This document shows positions 25,187-33,253 of a DNA stretch of 64,000 bases, one piece after another; positions within the stretch are counted from its first letter, which is position 1; the number at the start of each line of letters is the position of its first letter. The notes beneath the pieces were generated by a model, which saw only the letters and a program-made list of their open reading frames with translations, had not been told where the DNA came from and made no database searches. The DNA lies in assembly GCA_036267955.1 (NCBI GenBank), contig DATAVB010000124.1:28875-92874 (forward strand). Reading direction: 5' to 3'. Both the position numbers and the translations under genes were made by a program. The stretch comes from DATAVB01 sp036267955 (lineage in GTDB: Bacteria; Actinomycetota; Actinomycetes; Mycobacteriales; QHCD01).

Positions 25187-25644
25187 CTGTCACCCTTCAT
25201 CGATGGCGTGGAATTGGCGAGAATGCGGGCGAAGCGGGCCAGCGCCCGGGCCAGAAACGGTTCACCGAGCCGTCGCGCGAGAAATCCGACCGGTGCATGG
25301 TCGAGCAGTCTCAGCACCTGCACGTCCTCGGTCCAGGTGAGTCGGCAGCGGTCGGTCGACAGCGCCCGGATCTCGAAGATGCCCTCACCGCGCAGCACCC
25401 GCCCGGTATGCCGTGTCACGCAACGCGCCGGCGGGTCCCAGTCGGTGATCTCCATCGTGTCGACGATCCGCAGCGGCCCGACGCCGGTCACCGCACGCAG
25501 TCGCGTACCGGCCCCGGAGGACCCTGTGCCGGCGACCCGGACCGTCGTCGCCGGCATCCAGTCGCCCTGCCGTGGCCAGTCGACCAGCAACGACCAGGCC
25601 CGCTCGGCCGGAGCCGCCAACTCGCGGGCGGCAGACAGCCTCAC
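25183..25644 (-). CDS. SRPBCC (START/polyketide-cyclase fold) family protein
   Basis: 153 residues. The START-like helix-grip pattern is visible: ELAAPAERAWSLLVDWPRQGDW at the N-terminus, EITDWDPPARCVTRHTG in the middle and a long amphipathic C-terminal helix (FLARRLGEPFLARALARFAR). These proteins bind hydrophobic ligands; activity is unpredictable. The start is GTG 25644, with no clear ribosome site. It is the first gene of a two-gene unit with the enolase-superfamily gene, to which it is coupled by a four-base overlap. The pairing is not a standard one that I know. Confidence 0.8.
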   Translation of the reverse strand: MRLSAARELAAPAERAWSLLVDWPRQGDWMPATTVRVAGTGSSGAGTRLRAVTGVGPLRIVDTMEITDWDPPARCVTRHTGRVLRGEGIFEIRALSTDRCRLTWTEDVQVLRLLDHAPVGFLARRLGEPFLARALARFARILANSTPSMKGDR

Positions 25645-26132
25645 CGGCAGTCCGCGGAATCGTTCAGCGCCGCCGGTGCAGCGACAACCAGATCAGCCCT
25701 CAGCACCACCGGAGCCTATCCGTCCCGACCCGTCGGAGGTCATCGCGGCTGACCGGCGAAATAGGCATCGCTCGGGCGTCGGGCCAACTGGACGATGCCC
25801 GTGCGACCGCACGCGTCGGCAATGCTGCACGCTCTCACCCGATAATGGTGCCGGCCCAACGACCGCCGAGCGAATGTGTCATCATCGGCCGGCGGTGAAT
25901 TGCCGAATCTCGCTCGTCGCGGAGCAGAATTCGGCCCGGTGGATTCTGCCTAATTCCAGTCATTGGACGGTTGGTAATTGTCGTCGCCGAGGGGGTTCCT
26001 TCGAGTGGGTTGGCGGCCTAGAGTGTTGGGAATCCGAGACCCCCTCGTTAGATCGGTGTGATCACGCGCGGGGTTCTGCGGCGGCAGGACCCGTCATTGA
26101 GTGGGATCTCTCCGGCGATCAGGGGGACAGTG
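25645..26132. other. intergenic region, nothing recognised
   Basis: About 490 bases between the divergent SRPBCC and STAS genes. Open frames here are arginine-rich shadows; no repeat, RNA or convincing operator was found. Promoters for both flanking genes must lie here, and the last third is noticeably more AT-rich. Confidence 0.5.
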
Positions 26133-26561
26133 ATGTCCGCTGAAACGGTTATGGCATTACGAGTGCCTGGCCACTGTCCGTTCGATGTCACGATCACCAA
26201 CCGCTCCGACGGTGCGACCGTCGCTGTCGCCGGTGGGCTCGACGGGCCTTCCAGCCTGGTTTTGGAGGACGTTGTCGGCTGGCTGTGCCGCGACCGCCGC
26301 CCCCACATCACCATCGATGGCACCGGGCTCAGCGCCGTCCACTGCACCGCGATTGCTGCCTTGAGCCGGGCGACCGCCGCCGCCCGTGCTGCTGGCGGGT
26401 CCGTGACCCTGACCGGGTCGACCGCCCTGGCCCGCCGCCTGATCGAGCTGGCGCAGCTCAACCCGACGCCGCGAGCGGCGCGGCAGCCCGATGCGGTGAT
26501 CCCCCGACCCCGCCAGCCCGAGCCGGCCCTGGCCGGCGTCCGGCTCAGCGTCGTCAGTTAA
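26133..26561 (+). CDS. STAS-domain protein (anti-anti-sigma-like)
   Basis: About 142 residues from ATG 26133, preceded by AGGGGGA. The core matches the STAS fold: TVAVAGGLDGPSSLVLEDVV, PHITIDGTGLSAVHCTAIAA, then GSVTLTGSTALARRLIELAQL. The loop position where SpoIIAA-type proteins carry the phosphorylated serine (D-S-x-G) reads GLSAVHCT, so Ser is kept but the context is altered. A proline-rich tail of about 30 residues follows. No partner kinase or sigma gene is adjacent. The frame extends upstream to 26058 without a ribosome site. Confidence 0.72.
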   Translation: MSAETVMALRVPGHCPFDVTITNRSDGATVAVAGGLDGPSSLVLEDVVGWLCRDRRPHITIDGTGLSAVHCTAIAALSRATAAARAAGGSVTLTGSTALARRLIELAQLNPTPRAARQPDAVIPRPRQPEPALAGVRLSVVS

Positions 26562-26728
26562 CAGAGCCTCAGTTACAACCAGGGCGGCGGCCAGCCGGAC
26601 TTGGCACCGAGCCCGCCGGGCACCTCTACCTGATCACCCACGACCGGGGCTACCTCGGCTGGAGCCGGAAGCTCTACGGACCAGCACTATCTGGCTGAAG
26701 CGACCACCGGCGCCGCGGAAGCCTTGGA

Positions 26729-27835
26729 CTACTGGGGTGTCGCCGAATCGCCTGAGCCAGCCGGGACGAGTGCCGCCCGGCGGGCCGCGTGCGTGGGACC
26801 GTCCGGAACGTCGGCCGGCCGCAGCCGGTCGAGTTCCGTGCGCAGCACCGGTACGACCTCGCCGCCGAGCAGGTCCAGCTGTTCCAGCACGGTCTTGAGC
26901 GGCAGCCCGGCATGGTCCATCAGGAACAGCTGGCGCTGGTAGTCGCCGAAGGTCTCCCGGAAGGTCAAGGTCCGGTCGATGACCTCCTGCGGGCTGCCCA
27001 CCGTCAGCGGCGTCTCGGCCATGAATTCCTCGAGCGACGGCCCGTGCCCGTAGACCGGCGCGTTGTCGAAGTACGGCCGGAATTCGCGCACCGCGTCCTG
27101 TGAGTTCTTGCGCATGAATACCTGCCCGCCGAGGCCCACATAAGCCTGTTCCGGGGTCCCGTGGCCGTAATGCGCGAACTGTTCCCGGTAGAAACCAACC
27201 AGTCGCATGAAATGCTCTTTTGGCCAGAAAATGTGATTGGCGAAGAAGCCGTCGCCATAAAAAGCCGCCTGTACAGCGATTTCCGGACTCCGGATCGATC
27301 CGTGCCACACGAACGGCGGCACGTCATCGAGCGGTCGCGGGGTCGCGGTGAACGCCCGCAACGGCGTACGGAACCGGCCCTCCCAGTCGACGACGTCCTC
27401 GCGCCACAGCCGGTGCAGCAATTGGTAGTGCTCGACGGCGAGTGGGATGCCCTGCTCGATGTCCTGGCCGAACCACGGATAGACCGGCGCCGTGTTTCCG
27501 CGACCGAGCATCAGGTCGACCCGCCCGTCGGCGAGATGCTGCAGCATGGCGAAGTCCTCGGCGATCTTGACCGGATCGTTGGTCGTGATGAGCGTCGTCG
27601 CCGTCGAGAGGATCAATCGTTCGGTCCGGGCCGCGACATATCCAAGCAGCGTGGTCGGCGAGGACGGTACGAACGGCGGGTTGTGATGCTCACCGGTCGC
27701 GAAGACGTCAAGCCCGACCTCCTCGGCTTTCCGGGCGATCGCGACCATCGAGGCGATCCGCTCGTGCTCGCTGACCGTCCGGCCGGTGGTCGGGTCGGTG
27801 GTGACGTCGCCGACGCTGAAGATTCCGAATTGCAT
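26729..27835 (-). CDS. LLM-class flavin-dependent oxidoreductase (luciferase-like)
   Basis: 368 residues. The start MQFGIFSVGDVTTDP, LDVFATGEHHNPPFV, VDLMLGRGNTAPVYPWFG and YGDGFFANHIFWPKEH are hallmarks of the bacterial-luciferase-like TIM barrel using FMNH2 or F420. ATG 27835 follows GGGGAG; the long open frame upstream to 28540 is a shadow of the antiporter gene. The gene is divergent from the NhaA-fusion gene 187 bases away. Function within the family (monooxygenase or F420-dependent reductase) cannot be decided. Confidence 0.9.
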   Translation of the reverse strand: MQFGIFSVGDVTTDPTTGRTVSEHERIASMVAIARKAEEVGLDVFATGEHHNPPFVPSSPTTLLGYVAARTERLILSTATTLITTNDPVKIAEDFAMLQHLADGRVDLMLGRGNTAPVYPWFGQDIEQGIPLAVEHYQLLHRLWREDVVDWEGRFRTPLRAFTATPRPLDDVPPFVWHGSIRSPEIAVQAAFYGDGFFANHIFWPKEHFMRLVGFYREQFAHYGHGTPEQAYVGLGGQVFMRKNSQDAVREFRPYFDNAPVYGHGPSLEEFMAETPLTVGSPQEVIDRTLTFRETFGDYQRQLFLMDHAGLPLKTVLEQLDLLGGEVVPVLRTELDRLRPADVPDGPTHAARRAALVPAGSGDSATPQ

Positions 27836-28022
27836 CGCAGCTCCCCGTGATTCGGTTGGGCCCCGTGGTCGAGGATGCCCGGTGTCGCGGTCGACCGGTA
27901 ACTGGGCCCGGGGTGAACGACGACCGGGATGAATCGCGACCGGCACACTGTTGGCAAGCAGCGTCCCGGCTCCAGCCGGTCGACGAGTCAATGTGCGGAC
28001 ACTCAATGTGCGGAGACCGGAT

Positions 28023-29915
28023 ATGAGCCAGACCCCAGCAGCCGCCCCCTTCTCGGCCCGCACGGCCTGGACCCGCGCCCTGTCGACCCCGTACCGCGCG
28101 TTCCTGCGGACCGAGACCGGCAGTGCCGCGGTGCTGCTCGCCGGTGCGGCCGCGGCGCTGATCTGGGCGAACGTCGACGCGGGCTCGTACGAGTCGGTCT
28201 GGCACACGACCCTCGCGGTCCGGCTCGGCGGCTCCGGGGTCACCCAGGACCTGCGGGGCTGGGTGAACGACGGGCTGATGACCCTGTTCTTCTTCGTGGT
28301 GGGCCTGGAGGCGCGGCGCGAATTCGACATGGGTGAGCTGCGCGAACGGCAGCGGGTCACGCTGCCGTTCCTGGCCGGGCTCGCCGGGATGATCGTGCCC
28401 GTGCTGCTGTTTCTGGCCGTGAACGCAGGCCGGTCCAGCGCGCACGGATGGGGAACGGCGATGTCGACGGACACCGCGTTCGCGCTGGGCATGCTCGCGC
28501 TGGTCGGCCGCCGGCTGCCCGACCGGCTGCGGGCCTTCATGCTGACCGTCGTCGTGGTCGACGATCTCGTCGCTCTGGTCGTGATCGCAGTCGCCTACTC
28601 GCGTGACATTGCCTTCTGGCCGCTGCTTGCCGCCATTGCCCTGTTCGCCGGCGTGCTCCTGCTGCGGGCGCTGAAGGTCGGCGGCGGCGTGCCATACGCG
28701 CTGCTGGGGGTCGCCGTCTGGATCGCGCTCTTCCATTCCGGTGTGGATCCGGTCGTCATCGGCCTCGCGATGGGCCTGCTCACCACTGCGTATCCGGCCG
28801 CCCGCACCGACCTGGAGCAGGCCAGCGAACGGTTCCGGTTGTTCCGCGAGCAGCCGACCCCTGAGCTGGCCCGGCTGGCTCGGGAAGGGGTTGCCTCGGC
28901 GCTCTCACCCAACGAGCGGTTGCAACAGAACCTGCACCCGTGGACCAGCTACGCGATCGTGCCGCTTTTCGCCCTGGTGAATGCCGGAATTCCGGTCGGC
29001 GGCGGATTTCTCGGAAATGCGTTCACCTCGCCGATCACGTTGGGAATTCTGCTCGCCTATGTCGTCGGCAAACCGGTCGGAATCGTCGGCACCGCCTATC
29101 TCGCCACCCGACTCAGCCAGGGCCGGCTGCGCCCGCCGGTCGGCTGGGCCGCGGTTGCCGGCGGCGGTGCGATCGCCGGAATAGGCTTCACCGTGTCGCT
29201 CCTGATCGCGTCCCTGGCCTTCACCGGAACCCAGCTGCAGCAGGCGAAAGCCGGCGTACTGGCGGCTGCCCTGGTCGCCTCGGTGGCCAGCTGGGTGGTC
29301 TTCCGGCTCACCGATCTGCTGCCGCACAAGCTGCGGAACCGGCTGCTGTTCGGGACCTCGGAGTCCATTGTGGACCTGGCTGACCCGGTCGACCCGGACA
29401 CCGATCATCTGCGCGGGCCGAAACACGCGGCCATCACGCTGGTCGAGTACGGCGACCTGGAATGCCCGTACTGCGGTCAGGCCGAGCCGATCGTGCGCGA
29501 GCTGCTGTCCAGCTTCGGCGACCTGCGCTATGTCTGGCGGCATCTCCCGCTCACCGACGTCCATCCCCGGGCCCAGCTCGCGGCCGAGGCGACCGAGGCG
29601 GCGGCCGAGCAGGGCGCGTTCTGGCTGATGCACGACCTGCTGCTCACCCGTCAGGACGCGCTCAGTCCGAAGGACCTGGTCCGCTATGCCGGCGAGCTCG
29701 ATCTCGACGTCGACCGGTTCACCGACTACCTGCACCGGCACTCCGGCTCGGCCCGGATCGCGCAGGACGTCGACAGCGCCGACCTGAGCGGCGTTTCCGG
29801 CACCCCGACGTTCTTCGTCAACGGCCGCCGGCATTTCGGCGCCTACGACATCGACGCACTGACCGCCGCCGTCCGGGACGCCCGGGCCCAGGCGGCCGTC
29901 CTGCACAGGCACTGA
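28023..29915 (+). CDS. nhaA: NhaA Na+/H+ antiporter fused to a DsbA-like thioredoxin domain
   Basis: 630 residues. Residues about 25-430 are NhaA with about 12 helices; the essential pair of aspartates is at about 180-181 (VVVDDLVAL), with GLMTLFFFVVGLEARRE before it. After a short linker (about 440) comes a cytoplasmic-side thioredoxin/DsbA-like domain: YGDLECPYCGQAEPIV (CPYC, about 481-484) and the cis-proline in VSGTPTFFVNGRRHFG. NhaA exports sodium for protons; the fused domain may sense or repair thiol state. Such fusions occur in other actinobacteria. ATG 28023 follows GGAG. A very strong inverted repeat follows the stop. Confidence 0.95.
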   Translation: MSQTPAAAPFSARTAWTRALSTPYRAFLRTETGSAAVLLAGAAAALIWANVDAGSYESVWHTTLAVRLGGSGVTQDLRGWVNDGLMTLFFFVVGLEARREFDMGELRERQRVTLPFLAGLAGMIVPVLLFLAVNAGRSSAHGWGTAMSTDTAFALGMLALVGRRLPDRLRAFMLTVVVVDDLVALVVIAVAYSRDIAFWPLLAAIALFAGVLLLRALKVGGGVPYALLGVAVWIALFHSGVDPVVIGLAMGLLTTAYPAARTDLEQASERFRLFREQPTPELARLAREGVASALSPNERLQQNLHPWTSYAIVPLFALVNAGIPVGGGFLGNAFTSPITLGILLAYVVGKPVGIVGTAYLATRLSQGRLRPPVGWAAVAGGGAIAGIGFTVSLLIASLAFTGTQLQQAKAGVLAAALVASVASWVVFRLTDLLPHKLRNRLLFGTSESIVDLADPVDPDTDHLRGPKHAAITLVEYGDLECPYCGQAEPIVRELLSSFGDLRYVWRHLPLTDVHPRAQLAAEATEAAAEQGAFWLMHDLLLTRQDALSPKDLVRYAGELDLDVDRFTDYLHRHSGSARIAQDVDSADLSGVSGTPTFFVNGRRHFGAYDIDALTAAVRDARAQAAVLHRH

Positions 29916-29927
29916 CGCCCGCCTCCG

Positions 29928-30001
29928 CGCCCCGGTGATCATGCAGAAAGGGCTCGCGACACGCCGTACGGACGAGCCCTTTCTGCATGATCACCGGGGC
30001 G
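29928..30001. repeat. GATC-core palindrome, copy B (29-bp perfect arms)
   Basis: Perfect 29-bp arms (29928-29956 and 29973-30001; outer part GCCCCGGTGATCATGCAG) with a 16-base loop, starting 12 bases after the nhaA stop and ending 12 bases before the start of the HAD gene. It can act as a terminator for nhaA. It contains the same TGATCATG core as copies A, C and D and lacks a T-run. Confidence 0.9.
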
Positions 30002-30012
30002 GTGGGCGAAGA

Positions 30013-30684
30013 ATGGCGTTTGTGATCGATGCTGTGGTGCTGGATCTGGACGGTGTGCTGATCGACTCCGAGCCGGTGTGGGAGGAGGTACGCCGCGGCC
30101 TGGTCGCGGAACGGGGCGGGCATTGGGCCGCCGACGCGCAGACCCGGCTGATGGGCATGAGCACGCGGGAGTGGTCGCGGTACCTCGGCGAGGACCTTGG
30201 CGTCGGGCTGCCGGCCGAGGAGGTGGCGACCCTCGTCGTGGAACGGATGGCGGCCCGGTACGCGGCCGGACTTCCGCTCATACCAGGCGCCACGGCGGCA
30301 CTGGAGCGGCTCGCGGCCCGCTGGCCGCTGGGCCTGGCCAGCTCGTCGGCCCGGCCCCTGATCGACACCGTGCTGGCCGCCGCCGGCTGGGCCGACCTGT
30401 TCACGTTGACGGTCTCGACCGAGGAGGTGGCTGCCGGAAAGCCGGCTCCGGACGTCTACCTGGTCGCGGCCGAGCGGCTCGGCGTCGCGGCCGGTTCAGC
30501 CGTGGCGGTCGAGGATTCCAGCAACGGCCTGCGCTCCGCGGCGGCGGCCGGACTGCGGGTGATAGCGGTGCCGCACCCCCGGTATCCCCCGGCGGCGGAC
30601 GCACTCGAGCTGGCGGATGTCGTACTGACCGATCTGTCCGGACTCACCGTACTCACCGTCGAGACGGTCGAATCGTTGCGGTAG
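30013..30684 (+). CDS. HAD-superfamily hydrolase (beta-phosphoglucomutase/GPP-like)
   Basis: 223 residues. Motif I is LDLDGVLIDSE (D11 nucleophile, D13 acid/base), motif II LASSSARPL, the lysine is in EEVAAGKPAPDVYL and motif III is VAVEDSSNGLRSA. A helical cap (about 20-85) marks subclass I, the phosphoglycolate phosphatase/beta-phosphoglucomutase group. It dephosphorylates or isomerises a small phospho-metabolite in the cytoplasm. ATG 30013 is the first methionine matching the family; upstream codons fall in the palindrome. It ends 46 bases before dinB, which has its own SOS-type control. Confidence 0.9.
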   Translation: MAFVIDAVVLDLDGVLIDSEPVWEEVRRGLVAERGGHWAADAQTRLMGMSTREWSRYLGEDLGVGLPAEEVATLVVERMAARYAAGLPLIPGATAALERLAARWPLGLASSSARPLIDTVLAAAGWADLFTLTVSTEEVAAGKPAPDVYLVAAERLGVAAGSAVAVEDSSNGLRSAAAAGLRVIAVPHPRYPPAADALELADVVLTDLSGLTVLTVETVESLR

Positions 30685-30722
30685 CGAGTGTCGCGGGGCA
30701 TTCCCACTGTCCGACCGGCATG

Positions 30723-30736
30723 CGAACATATGTTCG
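30723..30736. promoter_or_regulatory. LexA (SOS) box overlapping the dinB start
   Basis: CGAACATATGTTCG fits the actinobacterial/Gram-positive LexA consensus CGAACnnnnGTTCG exactly. It covers the ATG at 30730, so repression would block both the promoter region and the ribosome start. If transcripts begin inside the box, GTG 30736 would be a leaderless start. Confidence 0.85.
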
Positions 30737-31926
30737 TGTCCGCCGAGGGGACGATCCTGCACGCTGATCTCGACGCGTTCTACGCGTCGGTGGAGCAGCG
30801 CGATGACCCGCGGCTGCGCGGCCGGCCGGTCATCGTCGGCGGCGGGGTCGTGCTCGCGGCCAGCTACGAGGCCAAGGCGTACGGAATCCGGACCGCGATG
30901 AGCGGCGGCGAGGCGCGCGGGCTGTGTCCCCGGGCGATCGTCGTTCAACCGCGGATGTCGGCCTACTCCGAGGCGAGCAAGGCGGTGTTCGCGGTGTTCC
31001 GCGACACCACCCCGCTGGTGGAGGGGCTGTCCATCGACGAGGCTTTTCTCGACGTCGGCGGCCTGTGGCGGATCGCCGGCGCACCGAGTGCCATCGCCGC
31101 CCGGCTGCGGGCGAACGTGCTGCGCGAGGTCGGCCTGCCGATCACCGTCGGGGTGGCCCGGACGAAGTTTCTCGCCAAGGTGGCCAGCGGGGTGGGCAAA
31201 CCCAACGGGCTGCTTGTGGTGCCGACCGACGCCGAGCTGGCTTTCCTGCACCCGCTGCCGGTCGAGCGGCTCTGGGGTGTCGGCCGGGTCACCTCGGCCA
31301 AGCTGCACGACCGCGGCATCAGCACCGTCGCCGAGGTGTCCCGGCTCGGCGAGTCGGCGCTGGTCGCCATGCTCGGCCGCGCGTCCGGGCGGCACCTGCA
31401 CGCTCTGGCCCACAACCGCGACCCTCGGCCGGTGCAGGTCGGGCAGCGCCGGCATTCCATCGGTTCGCAGCGCGCCCTGGGCCGGGCGCCACGGTCGGCG
31501 GCCGACCTCGACGCGATCGTGCTCGGCCTGGTCGACCGGATCACCCGACGGATGCGGGACGCCGGCCGGATCGGCCGTACGGTCGTGCTCCGGCTGCGGT
31601 TCCACGACTTCTCCCGCGCCACCCGATCCCACACGTTGGCCCGGCCGACGGCGGAGACGCAGCTCGTTCTCGACACGGTGCGGCGCCTGTTGCACGACGC
31701 CGAGCCGATGATCGAGAGTCGCGGGATCACCTTGATCGGCGTGGCGGTCGGCAATCTGGATGACGACGGAGCGCTCCAACTGACCTTGCCGTTCGATCAG
31801 CACAGCGCAAGTGCGCTGGACTCGGCCCTGGATCACGTACGGGAGCGGTTCGGCTCGGCGGCCGTCACCCGCGCCGTGCAACTCGGCCGCGATCAGGGCC
31901 TGTCGGTCCCGATGCTGCCGGACTGA
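30730..31926 (+). CDS. dinB: DNA polymerase IV (Y-family translesion polymerase)
   Basis: About 398 residues. Palm catalytic motifs: ILHADLDAFYASVEQ (first Asp), YEAKAYGIRTAMS (nucleotide-binding fingers) and LSIDEAFLDVGG (Asp-Glu pair). The little-finger domain and a beta-clamp-like C-terminal segment (LQLTLPFDQ) complete the protein. It copies past lesions at stalled forks. The LexA box overlapping the start predicts DNA-damage induction. Start choice: ATG 30730 lies inside the box, GTG 30736 at its right edge; both leave the fold intact. A third ATG further upstream (30688) seems less likely. Confidence 0.95.
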   Translation: MFVSAEGTILHADLDAFYASVEQRDDPRLRGRPVIVGGGVVLAASYEAKAYGIRTAMSGGEARGLCPRAIVVQPRMSAYSEASKAVFAVFRDTTPLVEGLSIDEAFLDVGGLWRIAGAPSAIAARLRANVLREVGLPITVGVARTKFLAKVASGVGKPNGLLVVPTDAELAFLHPLPVERLWGVGRVTSAKLHDRGISTVAEVSRLGESALVAMLGRASGRHLHALAHNRDPRPVQVGQRRHSIGSQRALGRAPRSAADLDAIVLGLVDRITRRMRDAGRIGRTVVLRLRFHDFSRATRSHTLARPTAETQLVLDTVRRLLHDAEPMIESRGITLIGVAVGNLDDDGALQLTLPFDQHSASALDSALDHVRERFGSAAVTRAVQLGRDQGLSVPMLPD

Positions 31927-31935
31927 CGACACTGA

Positions 31936-32043
31936 GTTGTCGATTAATCACCGGTGTTGTCGATTAATCACCGGTCCGTTCGTCGGGGAGACAGAATCCG
32001 CCAGACCTACAGAACCGCCAGACCCACAGAACCGCCAGACCTG
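31936..32043. repeat. two short tandem repeats after dinB
   Basis: First, a perfect 20-bp unit (gttgtcgattaatcaccggt) twice in a row, 31936-31975. Second, three units of about 17 bp (cagaaccgccagaccNa; the first with one extra T), 31992-32043, ending in the ribosome site of the hydrolase gene. Together they fill most of the 130-base gap. Confidence 0.9.
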
Positions 32044-32057
32044 AGGAGAGACCGCAC

Positions 32058-32750
32058 ATGAGCACGTACGTCCTGATCCACGGCGCCGCGAACAGCGGCT
32101 GGTTCTGGCATCTGGTCTCGGCGGAGTTGCGCGCCCGCGGGCACGAAGTGCTGGCTCCGGACCTGCCGTGCGACGACGATTCCGCCGAGTTGGTCGACTA
32201 TGTCGACACCGTGGTCGACGCCATCGGCGATCGCCGCGAGCTCGTCGTGGTCGCGCATTCCCTGGGCGGATTCACCGCACCGCTGGTCTGTGACCGGGTG
32301 CCGGTCGACCTGCTGGTGTTGGTCGCGGGGATGATCCCGCAGCCGGGCGAGGCACCCGGTGACTGGTGGGCCAACACCAGCTATCAGCAGGCCTGGCGCG
32401 AGCGGTGCGAACGGGACGGGACGCCGCCGGACGCGACCGCACTGCACATGCACGACCTACCGCCCGCATTGGCCGCGACGGCGCTGACTCACGTCCGGGA
32501 CCAGTCCGGAGCGCCAATGGCGAAGCCGTGGCCGCTGCCGAGCTGGCCGGACGTGCCGACCCGTCTGCTGGTGTGCCGCGACGACCGGTTCTTCCCGATC
32601 GACTTCATGCGCCGGGTGGCGCACGACCGGCTGGGCGTGTGGCCCGATGAGATGGACGGCAGCCATTCGGTGGCGCTGAGCCGGCCGGTCGAGTTGACCG
32701 ACCGGCTGGAGTCCTACCGGTCGTCCGTCAGCCGGGCCGCCCGTCGCTGA
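32058..32750 (+). CDS. alpha/beta hydrolase
   Basis: 230 residues. The oxyanion motif is LIHGAANSGWFW, the nucleophile elbow VVVAHSLGGFTAP (Ser in HSLGG), the acid CRDDRFFPIDF and the final histidine MDGSHSVALSRP. This compact layout matches the small AB_hydrolase group that includes esterase/salicylate-esterase-like proteins. ATG 32058 follows GAGGAGAG. It converges on, and overlaps by 23 bases, the NUDIX gene. No signal peptide; substrate unknown. Confidence 0.9.
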   Translation: MSTYVLIHGAANSGWFWHLVSAELRARGHEVLAPDLPCDDDSAELVDYVDTVVDAIGDRRELVVVAHSLGGFTAPLVCDRVPVDLLVLVAGMIPQPGEAPGDWWANTSYQQAWRERCERDGTPPDATALHMHDLPPALAATALTHVRDQSGAPMAKPWPLPSWPDVPTRLLVCRDDRFFPIDFMRRVAHDRLGVWPDEMDGSHSVALSRPVELTDRLESYRSSVSRAARR

Positions 32751-33219
32751 GCCGGTCGCTGAGGAGGTTGCTGAGGACGTCGAGGAACGGCCGCTGACCC
32801 TTGACCAACCGGTCCCGGGCCTGTTCCAGCTCGCACCACTCGACCCGGTCGAGCTCGGCAAATGCCTGCAACCGGCCGGATCCCCGGGGCCACTCCAGGT
32901 CGAACGTGCCGGGCACCACGGCGGCTGGGTCGAGATCGCTCTCCAGCGCCCAGATCGTCACCACCTTGCCGCCGGACTGCCGGAGCTCGCCGAGCGAGAT
33001 CAGGTCGCCGGCCGGCACCGGCAGCCCCAGCTCCTCGGTGAATTCCCGGCGGGCCGCGGCCTCGGGCGTCTCGTCCTCGCCGTACTCGCCCTTGGGCACC
33101 GACCAGCCGCCGGCGTCCTTGCGGGCCCAGAACGGGCCACCCATGTGCCCGATGAGCACCTCGAGTGCCGGATTCACCCGGCGGAACAACAGAATTCCCG
33201 CGCTGCGTTTCGCTGCCAC
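32728..33219 (-). CDS. NUDIX hydrolase
   Basis: About 163 residues. The Nudix box is exact: GEYGEDETPEAAARREFTEE followed by LGL (Gx5Ex7REUxEExGU). The opening AGILLFRRVNPALEVLIGHM and GGWSVPKGEY fit a family that hydrolyses nucleoside-diphosphate-linked compounds, of the kind often annotated NUDIX domain protein in actinobacteria. The start is GTG 33219, as upstream frame is arginine-rich. Convergent overlap with the alpha/beta hydrolase gene. The substrate is not predictable. Confidence 0.9.
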   Translation of the reverse strand: MAAKRSAGILLFRRVNPALEVLIGHMGGPFWARKDAGGWSVPKGEYGEDETPEAAARREFTEELGLPVPAGDLISLGELRQSGGKVVTIWALESDLDPAAVVPGTFDLEWPRGSGRLQAFAELDRVEWCELEQARDRLVKGQRPFLDVLSNLLSDRLSDGRPG

Positions 33220-33253
33220 GCCGGTCAGTCTGCCGGAATCCCGGAGATCACTG

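Noticed and set aside
26570..26698. Coding-like tail HLYLITHDRGYLGWSRKLYG after the STAS gene
   Set aside because: Only about 25 residues make sense, with no start, ribosome site or recognisable family; too short to call a gene or remnant.
27836..28540. N-terminal extension of the LLM oxidoreductase frame
   Set aside because: It is antisense to the NhaA-fusion gene; the family starts at MQFGIFSVG (27835) behind a ribosome site.
29928..30001. Inverted repeat as ends of an insertion sequence
   Set aside because: Only 16 bases lie between the arms; there is no transposase or target duplication.
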